A DNA stretch of 64,000 nt from CAZZNY01 sp964655935 (lineage in GTDB: Bacteria > Patescibacteriota > Gracilibacteria > BD1-5 > UBA2023): assembly GCA_964655935.1 (NCBI GenBank), contig CAZZNY010000004.1:1-64000 (forward strand), written 5' to 3'. Positions 1 to 10,445 of this stretch are shown piece by piece (the first letter of the stretch is position 1; every line of letters starts with the position of its first letter). Under the pieces are notes generated by a model that made no database searches, was not told the DNA's origin, and was given only the letters and a program-made list of their open reading frames with translations. Made by a program: the position numbers and the translations under genes.

Positions 1-195
1 TTTTGCAAAGAAAGTGATGAAATGTATACTTCATCTTCTTGTGTGTTGGCTATTTTAAGGAACATTTTGCCTTCCCGGTGGAAAGCTCCCTATTTATATC
101 GAATTCGATTCAGAAGTCAAAACTTTTTTTGACTTTTTTTCAAAGTCTGAATTCTCATCAATATATTAGTTGGCTTTTTCGCTTTGGAAAGCGAA

Positions 196-271
196 TGGTG
201 GGCCCAGCTGGGATTGAACCAGCGACCAATCGGTTATGAGCCGACTGCTCTAACCACTGAGCTATGGGCCC
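196..271 (-). tRNA. tRNA-Ile2 type (anticodon CAU)
   Basis: Complete cloverleaf on the minus strand: 7-bp acceptor GGGCCCA/TGGGCCC, discriminator A, encoded CCA, anticodon loop CTCATAA (CAU). The D arm, variable loop and T arm resemble the minor isoleucine tRNA of E. coli (lysidine-modified, reads AUA) more than elongator tRNA-Met, so Ile2 is preferred. Met cannot be excluded without seeing the other CAU tRNAs and tilS. Confidence 0.9.
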
Positions 272-461
272 AAATACAGAGCGTGAAATAATTGGAATAT
301 ATCAGAAATGGAAAAAAATTGTTCAAGGATTTCCTCATTGGATTGAGAAAAAATCTATTTTCTATGGCCCTTTTTACAATTCTAAACTTTTTTTAGATTA
401 TTTTCAGTTATTTTTTCGACCATGTCTTTTGACCAGATTCAACAAATTTTAACAAAACTTA

Positions 462-554
462 TGGCGGAAGGAGAGGGATTCGAACCCTCGCGGCACCTCG
501 CGGCACCCTACAGCTTTAGCAAAGCCGCCTCTTCAGCCTCTTGAGTACCCTTCC
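462..554 (-). tRNA. tRNA-Ser (anticodon GCU)
   Basis: Class II tRNA with a long variable arm, acceptor GGAAGGG/TCCTTCC, discriminator G as expected for serine, encoded CCA and anticodon GCU in the loop between the GGCTTT and AAAGCT stretches. Reads AGC/AGU codons. The variable arm contains the direct duplication GCGGCACCTC/GCGGCACCC. Confidence 0.92.
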
Positions 555-660
555 AAAAGAATGTTACATCATTAAATTGTAAAAAATGTTAAAAACCAAA
601 GTACGAAGCAGATTTATTTTCGTCACTTTAACATTTTAACATTTCACACTTTAATATATA

Positions 661-749
661 TGGCGGAGAGACCGAGATTCGAACTCGGGGTACCTTACGG
701 TACGACAGTTTTCAAGACTGTTGCATTAAACCAACTCTGCCATCTCTCC
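661..749 (-). tRNA. tRNA-Ser (anticodon UGA)
   Basis: Class II serine tRNA with acceptor GGAGAGA/TCTCTCC, discriminator G, encoded CCA and anticodon stem ACAGT/ACTGT around loop CTTGAAA, giving anticodon UGA for UCA codons. It must not be confused with a UGA-decoding tRNA, which would carry anticodon UCA. A promoter with near-consensus boxes lies just upstream on the same strand. Confidence 0.94.
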
Positions 750-780
750 AAAAATGTATACTTTTATAAAAAGCTTGCCC

Positions 781-808
781 ATTGTATAAAAAACTGCACT
801 GTTGTCAA
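781..808 (-). promoter_or_regulatory. promoter of the tRNA-Ser(UGA) gene
   Basis: Minus-strand -35 TTGACA (803-808) and -10 TACAAT (781-786) separated by 16 bp, ending about 30 bp upstream of the mature tRNA 5' end. It may also serve the two tRNAs further downstream. Confidence 0.6.
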
Positions 809-847
809 AAGTTTTGTGTGGATTTTTTATCAAAACCTATAAATAGC

Positions 848-874
848 TTGCAAGAGAGGAAAAAACCATATAAT
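848..874 (+). promoter_or_regulatory. promoter of the TPR lipoprotein gene
   Basis: -35-like TTGCAA (848-853) and perfect -10 TATAAT (869-874), 15 bp apart (16 if the -35 is shifted one base). Transcription would start near 881, about 50 bp ahead of the ATG at 933. Confidence 0.45.
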
Positions 875-932
875 ACCCCTGTTGTTTTGTCTCATATTCA
901 AAAATCTATCTTATCTATCTTTTTATAGTCAA

Positions 933-2378
933 ATGAATCGATTTAAATACTTTTTTCTTTTTGCTTTTTTTCCACTCATATTTGTGAGTTCTTGTAGTGT
1001 AACACATCTATCCGATTCAGGATCATGAACCAAGGCTCAAACCGGAAGTACTATGGTGAGTTATTCCAAAGAGGAACTTCAACAACAAAAATTATCACAA
1101 TTTCGTCAAAGAATAAAATTTAAGTCCATTATAAGGAAGGGGGATTATTTTTCCGTAAAGAACATGAAAGAGGCGGCGCTCAAATATTATCTCAATGCCT
1201 ATGCAAAACTCAAAAATGACTATACGCTCGAATTAAAAATCGGAGATATTCTTTTTGAACTAAAGCGATTTAACGAAGCATATAATTTTTATAGAAAGGT
1301 TCCTTTTGAGACGCTTTCAGCCAGTGAATCTGATCGTATCGCGAAAACTATGTATTATGCAAGCTCGCCTACACGAGATGTGGATGTCGAACATCTTTCT
1401 TTCGATGCTGGAAAAAAAGATTACTATACAAAGATAATATCTCCTTGTCAGACGAATATCCATAATTGCATTCTTTCCATAGAAGCTTACTCTGGAAGCT
1501 ATGAACCTGGAAAAAAACTCGTAGATGCTGTAAAAAATTATGAAAAAGTAAGTGCTGATTTTTTCTATAGGAATGCTCTCGTCGCAGGATTACTCCTCGC
1601 GAGCAAAGATCACAAAGCCGCAGCGGTCATCTCTGATGAAATCCTCACAAAGCGCCCTGGATATAAACCAGTTCTCAAGCTTGCGGGTTTTGCACACTAT
1701 GAACTCTGAGAATATAACAAGGCAAATGAATCGCTTCAAAAATATTACGAAATCGATCCGAAAGATATCCAGGCTTCGTACGCTCTCGGAATCATCAATT
1801 ATGAACTCTGAGATTACACCACCTCGAATCTCTACTTCAATACCGCGGTTATTAATGGATATGAACCAAAGACAGAACTTGAACGCCGTATGGTCTATAA
1901 CTATTTTGTGCTCGATGACCACCGCGGAATGTTTAAGGTATTTCGTTATTTGCTCGATGAAAAAAACGTTACGGTCGATGACTACATAATAGCTATCTAT
2001 ACTTCTCTCGAAAAACATGAACTCTCCAAGGCTTCACTCTGGAGCGAAAAATGAGTCGCCAGGTTTCCAGATTCTGACAATATCTACGCGCTTCAAGGCT
2101 GGACCTATCAACTTAAATGAGATGAACTAGAATCACTCGCGAGCCTCGGAAAATCTCTTTCCCTTAATCCTCGCAATGTGATCGCTCTCCTTCGAACCGG
2201 AGTTTGGCATTATACAAAAAAGGAATATACTGAAGCAAAAGTAGTGCTTACTGACGTAGCAAATCTCGACAAATGAGGTCAGTTCGGTACTGAAGCACTC
2301 GAGTATCTTGACAAAACAAAACGGGAGGAGATGATTTATGGGACCGGAGAAACACTTTCTGGAACAACCATACAATAA
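933..2378 (+). CDS. TPR-repeat lipoprotein
   Basis: About 481 residues. The ATG at 933 opens a signal peptide with a hydrophobic core and lipobox VSSC, so the mature protein should start at a lipidated Cys around residue 21. The body is built of helical tetratricopeptide-like repeats with alternating A, Y, L and G positions (for example LKIGDILFELKRFNEAYNFY and SYALGIINYEL), which normally serve as protein-protein scaffolds. Several in-frame UGA codons, such as YEL-UGA-EYNKA and YEL-UGA-DYTT, fall on the glycine that typically precedes helix B of a TPR, supporting UGA=Gly. First plus-strand gene after a good promoter; no clear Shine-Dalgarno. The partner is unknown, and the outer-surface location is inferred from the lipobox. 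Confidence 0.8.
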
Positions 2379-2413
2379 TTTAACCTTTCTCACTATTCTA
2401 ATCTTTTCATTTT

Positions 2414-3010
2414 ATGTCAGAAAACCAAAAGAAGCCCACTCCTGAAATACAAAAAAACCCACCTCTTGAACAAGCTGGTGTTTTGAAAGAGAAAGATAAG
2501 CTCGATCTTGAATCTCGAATTACCGAGACCTTGAAGCGACTCAATGGAAAACTTACCAAAAAAGATATCGATTCGCTTCTTTCTCGCATCGAGACAACAC
2601 ATTCACTCGAAGGAATGAGAAAAGAGCTCGTAAAAGAGAAAAAGCTCGACAATGTCGAAATCTCTGACGAACTGCTTCAATCCATTCTCGATCTCATCGG
2701 AGAATCTCGCGAAGTCGCAAAAAGTCATATCGAAGAACTCAAACTCGAACTCTCTCGTCTAAATCCTTCGCCCGAATATACGATCGATAACAAAGTCTAT
2801 CTCACGAATAAGTTCCCTTGGATCAAAAAACTCGAGGAAAGTCCGCTCGGAAAAAACATCGTGCTCGACATCGCAGGAATCGCAGTCGGAGCACTCGATT
2901 CAGCCCAAGCAATCCTCAAACTCCTCCTTTGACTTCTGACGGATCTTATCAAACTTCCCGGAGATGTGGTGAAATTGATTAAGAAGGATGATGAGGATAA
3001 GGCAGCTTAA
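2414..3010 (+). CDS. conserved helical hypothetical protein
   Basis: About 198 residues, 35 bp after the TPR lipoprotein and probably cotranscribed with it. The N-terminal 30 residues are rich in Pro, Lys and Gln. Residues 30-125 are highly charged and predicted helical or coiled-coil. A hydrophobic stretch near residues 155-180 contains one UGA-Gly, and the C-terminus is acidic/basic. No recognised family. It ends at UAA; under the standard code it would be cut at residue 172. Confidence 0.65.
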
Positions 3011-3090
3011 ATAAATCAGTTTCTTTGACTGTATTAGCTATATGTGTTAATCTTAAGAGGATAACCATATAGCTATTTAATCTCAGGATA

Positions 3091-4011
3091 ATGGAATCAT
3101 CAAAAAAAACACCCTTTCAGCAAGCAAGAGATTCACAAGAAAACAAAAACCTAATAAAAAATATTTTGTCTAGTCTTTGAGGAGATTCTCTAAATTCAAC
3201 CAAAGCTAGTAGTATTTTGGAAGATTATAAAAAACTAAAAAGTCCTATTTTTGCAATCACAAAAGAGGAACTTTTAACTCTTGCCAAAAATCTAAAGATA
3301 AAGAAAACAAAATGAATAAATATAGGAGATGTGGTTTTTTCCCTGAAAAAACTAACAAGTGAAGACTTTATCTCTCCAGAATTACCAAAAGTCACAGCAA
3401 TACCAAGAGACAAACCGTCTCTCCCCACTCCACCAAAAAAAGAATCTAAAGAAACTATCGAAACCAAACCAACGACAATCAAAACATGATCAACTAAAAT
3501 AAAAACTCCCGATTCACAAGAAGATTTTTGGAATAAATTAAATCGTGTAGCTGAAGAAAAATGATATCACAAAGTTCCAGAAGCTGCAATTTTGGAAAAT
3601 GTTTCTGCAGGAAAAAAATTAGAATCCTCTGCTGCTAAAAATTTTAAATTAATGCGAACGGCTGCCAAAGGGGATTGAATCACATTACAGGTTCGTTCGG
3701 CTTTTCGTTCAGTAGAAGATCAGAAATATATTATCGAGAAAAAGGCGGCAAAATGATTAACCTTAGATCAAATACTAAGTTTTAGTGCGCCTCCTGGGTA
3801 TTCTGAACATCATTCAGGAAAAGCAGTCGACATTATTACTCCAGATTGTCCCGCACTAGAACAAAAATTTGAAAATACGGAAGCTTTTGTTTGGTTACAG
3901 AGGAATGCGAGCACTTATTGATTTAATCTTTCTTATCCAAAAAATTCATCAAATGGTGCACAATATGAGCCTTGGCATTGGCACTATAGCGGAGCTCAAC
4001 ATACTACATAA
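3091..4011 (+). CDS. M15 (VanY/LdcB-type) peptidoglycan carboxypeptidase
   Basis: About 306 residues. The C-terminal half carries the zinc-peptidase signatures of the M15B family: SEHHSGKAVDI (matching SxHxxGxAxD) and EPWHWHY, which together supply the His/Asp/His zinc ligands and the catalytic residues. Family members remove the terminal D-Ala from peptidoglycan stem peptides. The N-terminal 170 residues are lysine-rich, have no obvious signal peptide and match nothing I recognise. UGA occurs about eight times, for example before DSLN and within EEK-UGA-YHKVP. Preceded by CAGGATA eight bases upstream, a possible weak ribosome site. A bidirectional terminator follows. The call rests on the two motifs; substrate preference cannot be read. 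Confidence 0.82.
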
Positions 4012-4030
4012 TTTTGTACACAAAAGAAAT

Positions 4031-4064
4031 AAAAAAGACTTACAATAAATTATAAGTCTTTTTT
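4031..4064. terminator. bidirectional terminator between the M15 peptidase gene and tyrS
   Basis: Inverted repeat AAAAAAGACTTA / TAAGTCTTTTTT with a short AT-rich loop, flanked by A and T tracts on both sides. It lies between two convergent genes, so it can work for both strands. Confidence 0.8.
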
Positions 4065-4123
4065 ATTAGAGATTTTTTGTCTTATGTTCTCACTTGCGCT
4101 GGAACAACAAAACGTATGCACTA

Positions 4124-5380
4124 TTATTTCACAACCACCAATCTATAATCCTTCTTTCCTTTTCTTAGAAGCACGGCTTTCCCGGAAATATTTTTCCAGT
4201 CAAAGTCTGCAATCGGCGCATTATTTACAGAGATTCACTTTCCATCAATTAGAGTACGAGCCTCAGATTTTGATTTTGTCAGTCCGGAATTCGTGAGAAT
4301 ATCTGCAGCGGAAAGAGTCTCAAGATCGGACTTAGACATTTCAACGGTTGGCATCTCTTTCGAAAGAAGATCGATCATCTCAGAAGAAAATTCACTTATT
4401 TTTTCTCCAAACAAGATAGAGGTAGCATCCATGACACGTTTTGTAGTTTCCTCTCCGTGAATCAATTTTGTGACTTCAAACGCTAGTGTTTTTTGAAGTA
4501 ATCGCTTCTCTGGAGCTTTTCGGTGTTCTTCGATCAATCGATCTATCTCTTCAAGTTCTATAAAGGTATAGATTTTGATGTATTTTGCCGCACTTTCATC
4601 ATCGGTGTTAATCCAAAACTGGTAAAAAGCGTATGGTGAAGTTTTCTCAGGATCGAGCCATACCATAAAACCAGAAGCAGTCTTTCAGAATTTTGTTCCG
4701 TCAGCACGCGTAATAAGTGGACAAGTAATAACATACGCGCTTTCTCACTTTTTTCGTCTGATAAGCTCAGTTCCAGCTACCATATTACCCCACTGATCCG
4801 ATCCTCCGACCTGAAGTGTGCAATTCATAGTCTCGAACAGATGGTAAAAATCATGACCTTGAAGTAATGAGTATGAAAACTCGGTGAATGACATTCATTC
4901 CCCTTCACGATCGATTCGGCTTTTGACACTATCTTTCGCGAGCATCGCATTCACAGTAAAATATTTTCCGATCTCTCGAAGAAAGGTGAGACAATCCATT
5001 TTTGAGAACCAGTCGTAATTGTTGACGATGGTGACTTTCGATGGATCTACTTGCTGAATACTTGCTACTTGTTTTCGGAGACATTCGACATTGTGTGCGA
5101 TTTGTTCAATAGTGAGAAGTGGTCGTTCGGTATCTTTAAAAGACGGATCGCCGATCATACCCGTCGCTCCACCAATAAGGAGAATCGGATTATGTCCAGC
5201 TCGACGAAAATGACTCATCATAAGCTGCGGAACGAGATGTCCGACATGGAGAGAATCGCCCGTAGGGTCTGCTCCGTGGTAGAGAGAAATTTTTCATTCG
5301 TTCAGTTTTTTCTCGATCTCAGGATCAGAAACTTGGTAGATGAAGCCGCGGGCTTGGAGTTCTTGAAAGAGGGTTCGCAT
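4124..5380 (-). CDS. tyrS: tyrosyl-tRNA synthetase
   Basis: About 418 residues, normal for bacterial TyrRS. Charges tRNA-Tyr in the cytoplasm. The class I HIGH box is HVGH (residues 45-48) within the ADPTGDSLHVGH context, and the KMSKS-equivalent KFGKT (about residues 230-234) precedes ASGFMVWLD. The middle residue of KFGKT is UGA-encoded, at a position that is glycine in all TyrRS proteins. The C-terminus has the S4-like RNA-binding fold (NSGLTKSKSEARTLI) and continues through another UGA (DGK-UGA-ISVNN) to UAA. The ATG at 5380 gives a normal N-terminus. Confidence 0.96.
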
Positions 5381-5416
5381 AGGAATTAAGAATTAAGAGA
5401 TAAGAATTAAGAATTG

Positions 5417-5446
5417 GTATTGTCATCCTGAATTTATTTCAGGATC
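5417..5446. repeat. dispersed palindromic repeat, partial copy
   Basis: GTCATCCTGAA...TTCAGGATCCC is a short inverted repeat of the same type as the longer copies at 9002-9093 and 53270-53355. It is intergenic, upstream of tyrS and downstream of the small membrane protein gene, next to iterated AT-rich TAAGAATTAAGAG units that also occur at 44761-44780. Confidence 0.6.
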
Positions 5447-5499
5447 CCCTAACTATATAGTTTTTATCATTCCTTCACGAATGAGAATTTATGATAAGA

Positions 5500-5811
5500 T
5501 TATTCAGATTTTATCTTTATTGTTTCTATTGAATCATTATTCATTTTTGCTGATTTAAGTTTTTTGAGTCGATATCAAACATAGCTAACGGTTGTCCAGA
5601 TTAAGATAGATACAACATACTCCACCCATTGATAACCATTATCGTTTAGCCACACCCAAACAACTCACTTTCAATGTCGCCCCGTACCAACAAAGAGCTG
5701 AATGAAAAACCATACAATACAAATACCTCCAATGTAGTAAAAAAATTGTTTAGGATCCTTACGCCAGAGATTAAATTCTTCATTTTTTCCACTTTTCACC
5801 TCATCAATCAT
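5500..5811 (-). CDS. small membrane protein, hypothetical
   Basis: About 103 residues: a charged N-terminus (KSGKNEEFNLWRKDPKQ), a first membrane segment (YYIGGICIVWFFIQLFVG), a short loop with two UGA-Gly codons (H-UGA-K-UGA-V), a second hydrophobic segment (WVEYVVSILIWTTVSYV) and a Lys/Asn-rich tail. I do not recognise the family. It sits between hisS and tyrS in the same orientation. Translation depends on three UGA codons, so standard-code gene finders would miss it. Confidence 0.5.
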
Positions 5812-5939
5812 TGTTTTTGTAGTTCTAAATGATGTAACTATTGCTCGTATGAGAAAAAATAAACCTCAACAAACCAATCATCAGAAAATTATAGAAAATA
5901 GTATTGCTCAGTAGTTCATAAATAAATTCAATGGATAGA

Positions 5940-7274
5940 TTAAAGCTGAATTCAATATTTATTCTTCTTCTCAAGCAAATATTCGGCAACATTCTCGACT
6001 GAAATCTCTTCACTCGTCTGAGCAAATAAATCTTTTATAAGCACAATTCCTTTGTCGTATTCATTTTGTCCAGCCATGATTCCGAATGGAATATTTTTGC
6101 TGGCTGCGAGATCGAATTGTTTTTTGATTTTCGCGTCTTGAAAATACATTTCCGTTCAAATTCCTGCATCTCGAAGCTGTTTTGCGATTTTGTTCCGATA
6201 TTCCGGAACTTCTCCGAAAAGATTGAAGATCATCACATCCGCAAGCGGAATGAATTTGTCTTTAAATTCATCGAGAATCCATTGAGTGATTCTGGAAAAC
6301 CCGATCGCTCCGCCGACTCCATAGAAATTCTCACCTCGGATATTGAATTTTTCTCGAATATTCGTCACGAGCTTGTCATAGCGACCACCTCCAGCAATTG
6401 TACCAAGATCCGCGCGTTCTGGAATCTTATATTCAAAGACCGTTCCAGTATAATAATCTTGTCCTCGAATAATATACGGATCAAAAATCGCGTTGATTCC
6501 TGATTTTTTAAGATTTTCTATGATAGATCATGTGTCTCTATAAGCTTTTTCGATTCATTCTGATGGAAATACCAGACTTTCTGGAGTGAGAAAAAATATT
6601 TTGAAGAATTCATCTTTTTGGTTTCAAAGAATATCTGTAGCGGCCGCCTCAAATTTTTCTTTCGGAAGCTTCAAAAATTCATCAAGCAGTGGAAGAAGCT
6701 GTTTTCGTGTTTCGTCTGTAAGCTCGAGATAATCCGCGATAACATTGAAGATTTTTCGGTCATTTACATGAGCGAGAAGCGAAAGAGTTGGTGCGAATGT
6801 GTCTAATAACTCACGGACAGCATCATAGAGAATCTGCATCGTCTCGATATCATAGCCAGGATTTTCTTCGGTCGCGACCACATCAACATCACACTGGGTG
6901 AATTCACGATATCGACCTTTTTGCGCGCGTTCTCCTCGATAGACTTTCTGCATCTGATAGCGTCGGAATGGGAAACGAAGTTCATTCTCGTGTTCGACTA
7001 CATAGCGAGCCAAGGGAACGGTAAGGTCGAAGCGAAGTGAATAGCTTTTGAAGTCTTGTGCACCTTGAGCAAGCCCATACAAACCAAAAATTTGTTTTGA
7101 AATTTCTTCAGTGGATTTCGCGAGAAGCACATCGTTTCGCTCGACTACCGGAGTATCGATATTCGCATATCCATAGAGTTCAAATCTCTTTGCAATACGA
7201 TTTTTGAGATAGTTTTCCACTGCCTGAGCATTCGGCAGGAATTCCGGAAAACCACTAATTTTGAGTTCTGACAT
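5940..7274 (-). CDS. hisS: histidyl-tRNA synthetase
   Basis: About 444 residues, typical length. Class II synthetase charging tRNA-His. The histidine-binding signature GGGRYD lies near residues 295-300, and RGQDYYTGTVFE and GGAIGFSR (motif 3) are visible. The C-terminal anticodon-binding domain contains FGIMAGQNEYDKG. The true stop is UAA at 5940; an apparent UGA stop after NKY is read as Gly, giving NKYGIQL. I chose the ATG at 7274 (MSELKI); an upstream in-frame ATG at 7328 would add a non-homologous leader. Confidence 0.95.
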
Positions 7275-7511
7275 ACATGGAAGTTTAAAGTTTAAAGTTA
7301 CGGGAAAATATAAAAAATCTCCAGACATGAGGTTATTCTCTTGGCTGAAGACTTATGAAAGTACATCGAAAGAACACCTCGGCTGAAGTTATGCGTGATA
7401 ATAATGATATGAAAAAGCAAATGACATGGTGCACGAGGTTAATTACAGTGGTAATTATATGAATGTTTGGAAAAAATGCAAAAAAAATGCGCGATTAGGT
7501 GTTCATGACAA

Positions 7512-8399
7512 TTAAATTGTTTGTCATTTTGATACAAAAGACTCATTCACCGCCTTTGCTAATTCCATTGGATCTACCTTTGAAAGTGTTTTTGCTGGAG
7601 CTGTTTTTGATCCCCACGAAAGCATAAATCAAGCAGGATGAGAAAACCACTGTCCTTCACACATTGTTTCTCCGACATCTTCTATAATTTGAAGTAATTT
7701 TATAGCGTCTAAGATTCAGTCTTCTCCCCTTTTTCTTAAAACAAGCAAATTATTTCCATTTTTTATCACCGCCACCCGAACTCATTTTTCTGAAAACAAA
7801 TAATCGTGAAGGTTTTGAAATTTGTTCTCATCTATCAGTGCTACATTTCCTCCTTCAAGAATCGTAACAATATCAGGATTCTCAACTGCTAAAGCTATAT
7901 CTACTTTTTCTAATCCCAAAATCAATTTTCCATCAAGAATTTCCCCAATTCTATCACAGATAAGTGCATCATCATTTCCATGTCGAGCCCTTAGTGCCAA
8001 TATAATATTGCGTAAACCGAAAGACTCTATAGTTTCTATGGTCTCTTTTGGTTCGTCTGGACAAAGAGTTTTCATAACTCACCCGGTCGAATCCTCGAGA
8101 TCGATAGCACTCATAACATCCTTAAGGGCCTTTCTCTCTTTTTCAGAAGCAAATTGTGTAAGTATCGACGCAAATGCTGAATGTACTTTTCCGTTCGCAT
8201 CACTCACGCCTTTTATTCATTGTCACTCAGCTCTTATGTCCACAATTACATCTTTTTCTTCAGCTCCGTCTCCACTCCAATCGGCTCGCTCAAAAACAAC
8301 AGGAGCTTCGCCACAATCTGGTACAAATTTTTTTACCGCCCAAACACTCGCGGCAGCATCAGCATCAACATGAATGTGTGTTATGACTCGTGGTGACAT
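7512..8399 (-). CDS. DHH-like phosphoesterase-family protein (tentative)
   Basis: About 295 residues. The N-terminus VITHIHVDADAAASVWAVKKF has the His-x-Asp-x-Asp and small-residue pattern of DHH-superfamily phosphoesterases, followed by DVIVDIRAEG as a possible second acidic motif. The C-terminal part has EDVGETMCEGQWFSHPAGFML, but I see no textbook DHHA1 GGG motif. DHH proteins hydrolyse short oligonucleotides, cyclic dinucleotides or pyrophosphate; which applies here cannot be told. Uses about six UGA-Gly codons. Ends 237 bp downstream of hisS on the same strand. The intervening 7275-7511 holds no convincing gene. Confidence 0.5.
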
Positions 8400-8473
8400 A
8401 TATAAAAATATATAGAATACTTACATATTTTATATGTGTATTTAGTAAAAAGTCAATTTAAACACTTCAAATT

Positions 8474-9193
8474 TTAATTAATTATCGACACAATATTTCT
8501 CCCACCTTCAAAAACCCGATTCTCTACTACTTGAAAGTCGGTTTTATTAAAAAGATTTTCAAGTTCATCGAGTGTAAATCAGTGATAGTATCTTAAATTT
8601 ATACCAATCTTAATATCAAAATCTCCACTTCCACGATACATTTCCTTATATCGTTTCATGTTTTCTTCCGAAAGCAGATTCCAGTTGGTCATATAGACCG
8701 TTCCGTTTTTCGCAAGAATATTTTTCAGTTTTTGCAAAACCAAAATTCTCTCAGATTCTGTAGATAAATGATGAAATGACGCAAGAAAAAACACCACGTC
8801 GAACTCGCCGTCTAGTTTGTCGATATCAAGCATATCCAATACTCGAAATTCTGCTTCCGGATAAGCATTTTTTGCTTCGTCTATCATGCCAGATGAAGAG
8901 TCGATACCAAGATATTCAAATTCAATTCCTGACGCTTGTAATTCTCAAAATAGTCGCCCAGAACCACATCAAACATCAAGAATTTTTATTTTTTGGGGTA
9001 GTTGTCATTCTGAGTGTAACGAAGAATCCCTTATAAACGAGTTTTGGTCAGTTGTTTGAGTATAAGGAATCCCTCACTGCGTTCAGGATAACATCCTAAT
9101 TTTCAAATTCTCAATAAAATACTCGATTTCAGGCCACTTCATATTCTTTCGAGACGCCGCGAATGTAGAGGAAAAGTTATCGTAGTTAACCAT
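8474..9193 (-). CDS. SAM-dependent class I methyltransferase with an in-frame repeat insertion
   Basis: About 239 residues. Motif I is ILDVGCGSGRLFGEL (near residues 67-80) with two UGA-Gly codons; the acidic motif II (YLGIDSS) and VVFFLASFHHL (motif IV region) follow. The substrate is unknown. Between residues about 34 and 64 the frame crosses a dispersed palindromic repeat (9002-9093) with no UAA or UAG, adding roughly 30 residues (SGTQGGIPYTQ...RDSSLHSEGQ) between the N-terminal helix and motif I. I checked every tta/cta on the plus strand in that stretch; none is in this frame. The frame from ATG 9193 joins cleanly to the conserved domain. Confidence 0.82.
9002..9093. repeat. palindromic repeat inside the methyltransferase gene
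   Basis: Outer arms GTCATTCTGAGTGTAACGAA and the imperfect complement of GCGTTCAGGATAAC; inner arms GAATCCCTTATAAAC and GTATAAGGAATCCC. Same family as 53270-53355. Both UGA triplets in the arms are glycine in this frame. Confidence 0.8.
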
Positions 9194-9456
9194 TTAAAAA
9201 CAAACACTGATAAAAATGGGAGATATGGGAGAGCTAGAGAGGGAAAAACTGATGTCTGGAGAAATTCTTAGGGTCTTTCCAAGAAACGGGAGAAAATGAG
9301 AGAGTTTGAGAGAGGAAACTGTTTGAGCAGCATGCAAGTCGTGCAGATGAAGAGCGAGAGCTACGTCTGCGAGTTTTTCCTCTTTCAAAACTTTTGGTAC
9401 TTTTGGTTACAAAAGTATATAAACATTCTCTTCTTTCCAAAAACTTAAGAAAACAA

Positions 9457-9571
9457 CGGAAGATCCTGGATATTTTCTGGAAAAGATTCTGTAACTCCGG
9501 AAACTATTGATGTCCAAAAAATTCTGGGATGACAATTATTTTTCCTGGATTCCCGCCTACGCGGGAATGAC
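9457..9571. repeat. dispersed element, copy 1 (related to 34407-34494), ending in a GC-rich hairpin
   Basis: GGAAGATCCTGGATATTTTCTGGAAAA, a spacer with GTAACT and GTCCAAAA, then CCTGGATTCCCGCCTACGCGGGAATGAC, a strong hairpin. The copy at 34407-34494 has the same order with a diverged hairpin. It occupies part of the gene-free stretch 9194-9582; in the rest (9194-9456) I see only short overlapping frames without recognisable homology. Confidence 0.65.
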
Positions 9572-9582
9572 AAAGATCAAGC

Positions 9583-10428
9583 TTACCCAAACACTCGATC
9601 AAGCACATTCTTATTTTTTCTCCATTTCGGCAATACTTTTACTCGGAGCGCGAGAAATACTTTTCGATCGAAAATTTCTTCAAGTTCAATACGAGCCGCT
9701 TTCCCAAGTGCCGTCAATGCTCTTCCTCCTTCACCAATCACTATTCGTTTCTGTGCCTCGGTCTCAGTATATATGTATGACATGATCTTAAGAAGATCTC
9801 CCGCCTCAGTTACTTCTTCGACTTCCACGAAAGTGGCATACGGAAGCTCATCTTGAAATTGAAGAAAGAGTTTTTCTCGGACAATCTCGACGACACGCGA
9901 GTGAATGTCTTGATCGGTATAGTAATCTTCTGGGTACAGCATTTGTCCTTCCGAAAGATGTTTTTTTATCTCCTCCACGAGCGCCAAAAGGGATTCTCTG
10001 TCGTTTTTCGAGATAGCAACCGCTCCGTTTGGGATATTAGCATAAGCAATGTCCTTTTTGGTGTAGACTTGTAAGACCTTTTTTCCAGAATGATCGAGTA
10101 TTGCGTCGATTTGTTCATCTTCTTTTCCATAAGGTCGCGACATATCAAGAAATCGAAGTATCAAGTCAGCATCTCGAATCGATCCAAGTGCATTACTATT
10201 TACTGCCTTATTCCATTCTGCGTCACTATCATGAACCCCTGGAGTATCAAGAAAAACAATTTGTGAATTTTCATCGTTATAGATTCCTTTTATTACTCGC
10301 TGGGTTGTCTGGGGTTTTTCAGAAATACCACTCACTTTTTCTTCGATAAGCGCATTAAGAAAGCTGGATTTTCCAGCGTTTGGTCGACCAACGAGTGATA
10401 CAAATCCAACATGTCTTTTTTTGTCCAT
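9583..10428 (-). CDS. era: GTPase Era
   Basis: About 281 residues, slightly short for Era. Binds 16S rRNA and assists 30S maturation. G1 is GRPNAGKSS (residues 14-22), the TT-containing G2 region is KPQTTQRVIKG, G3 is DTPG, and the G4 position reads TKKD. The C-terminal KH domain has VIGEGGRALTALGKAAR (the GxxG loop) and ends VLPKWRKNKNVLDRVFG, typical of Era. UAA stop; unusually, no UGA is needed in the whole frame. Confidence 0.96.
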   Translation of the reverse strand: MDKKRHVGFVSLVGRPNAGKSSFLNALIEEKVSGISEKPQTTQRVIKGIYNDENSQIVFLDTPGVHDSDAEWNKAVNSNALGSIRDADLILRFLDMSRPYGKEDEQIDAILDHSGKKVLQVYTKKDIAYANIPNGAVAISKNDRESLLALVEEIKKHLSEGQMLYPEDYYTDQDIHSRVVEIVREKLFLQFQDELPYATFVEVEEVTEAGDLLKIMSYIYTETEAQKRIVIGEGGRALTALGKAARIELEEIFDRKVFLALRVKVLPKWRKNKNVLDRVFG

Positions 10429-10445
10429 AATGTCAAAATTACTGT

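Noticed and set aside
661..749. Anticodon UGA tRNA as the possible UGA-decoding tRNA
   Set aside because: The anticodon UGA pairs with UCA; structure and discriminator G are serine type. A UGA reader would have anticodon UCA.
7355..7498. 47-codon plus-strand frame (MKVHRKNTS...) between hisS and the DHH-like gene
   Set aside because: No homology, only a weak ribosome site, and it runs against the surrounding minus-strand genes; length is within chance for UGA-open frames.
9194..9456. Overlapping short minus frames (KEEKLADVALALHLHDLHAAQ...)
   Set aside because: Low-complexity reading of GAGAG-rich sequence in several frames; no start or family that can be supported.
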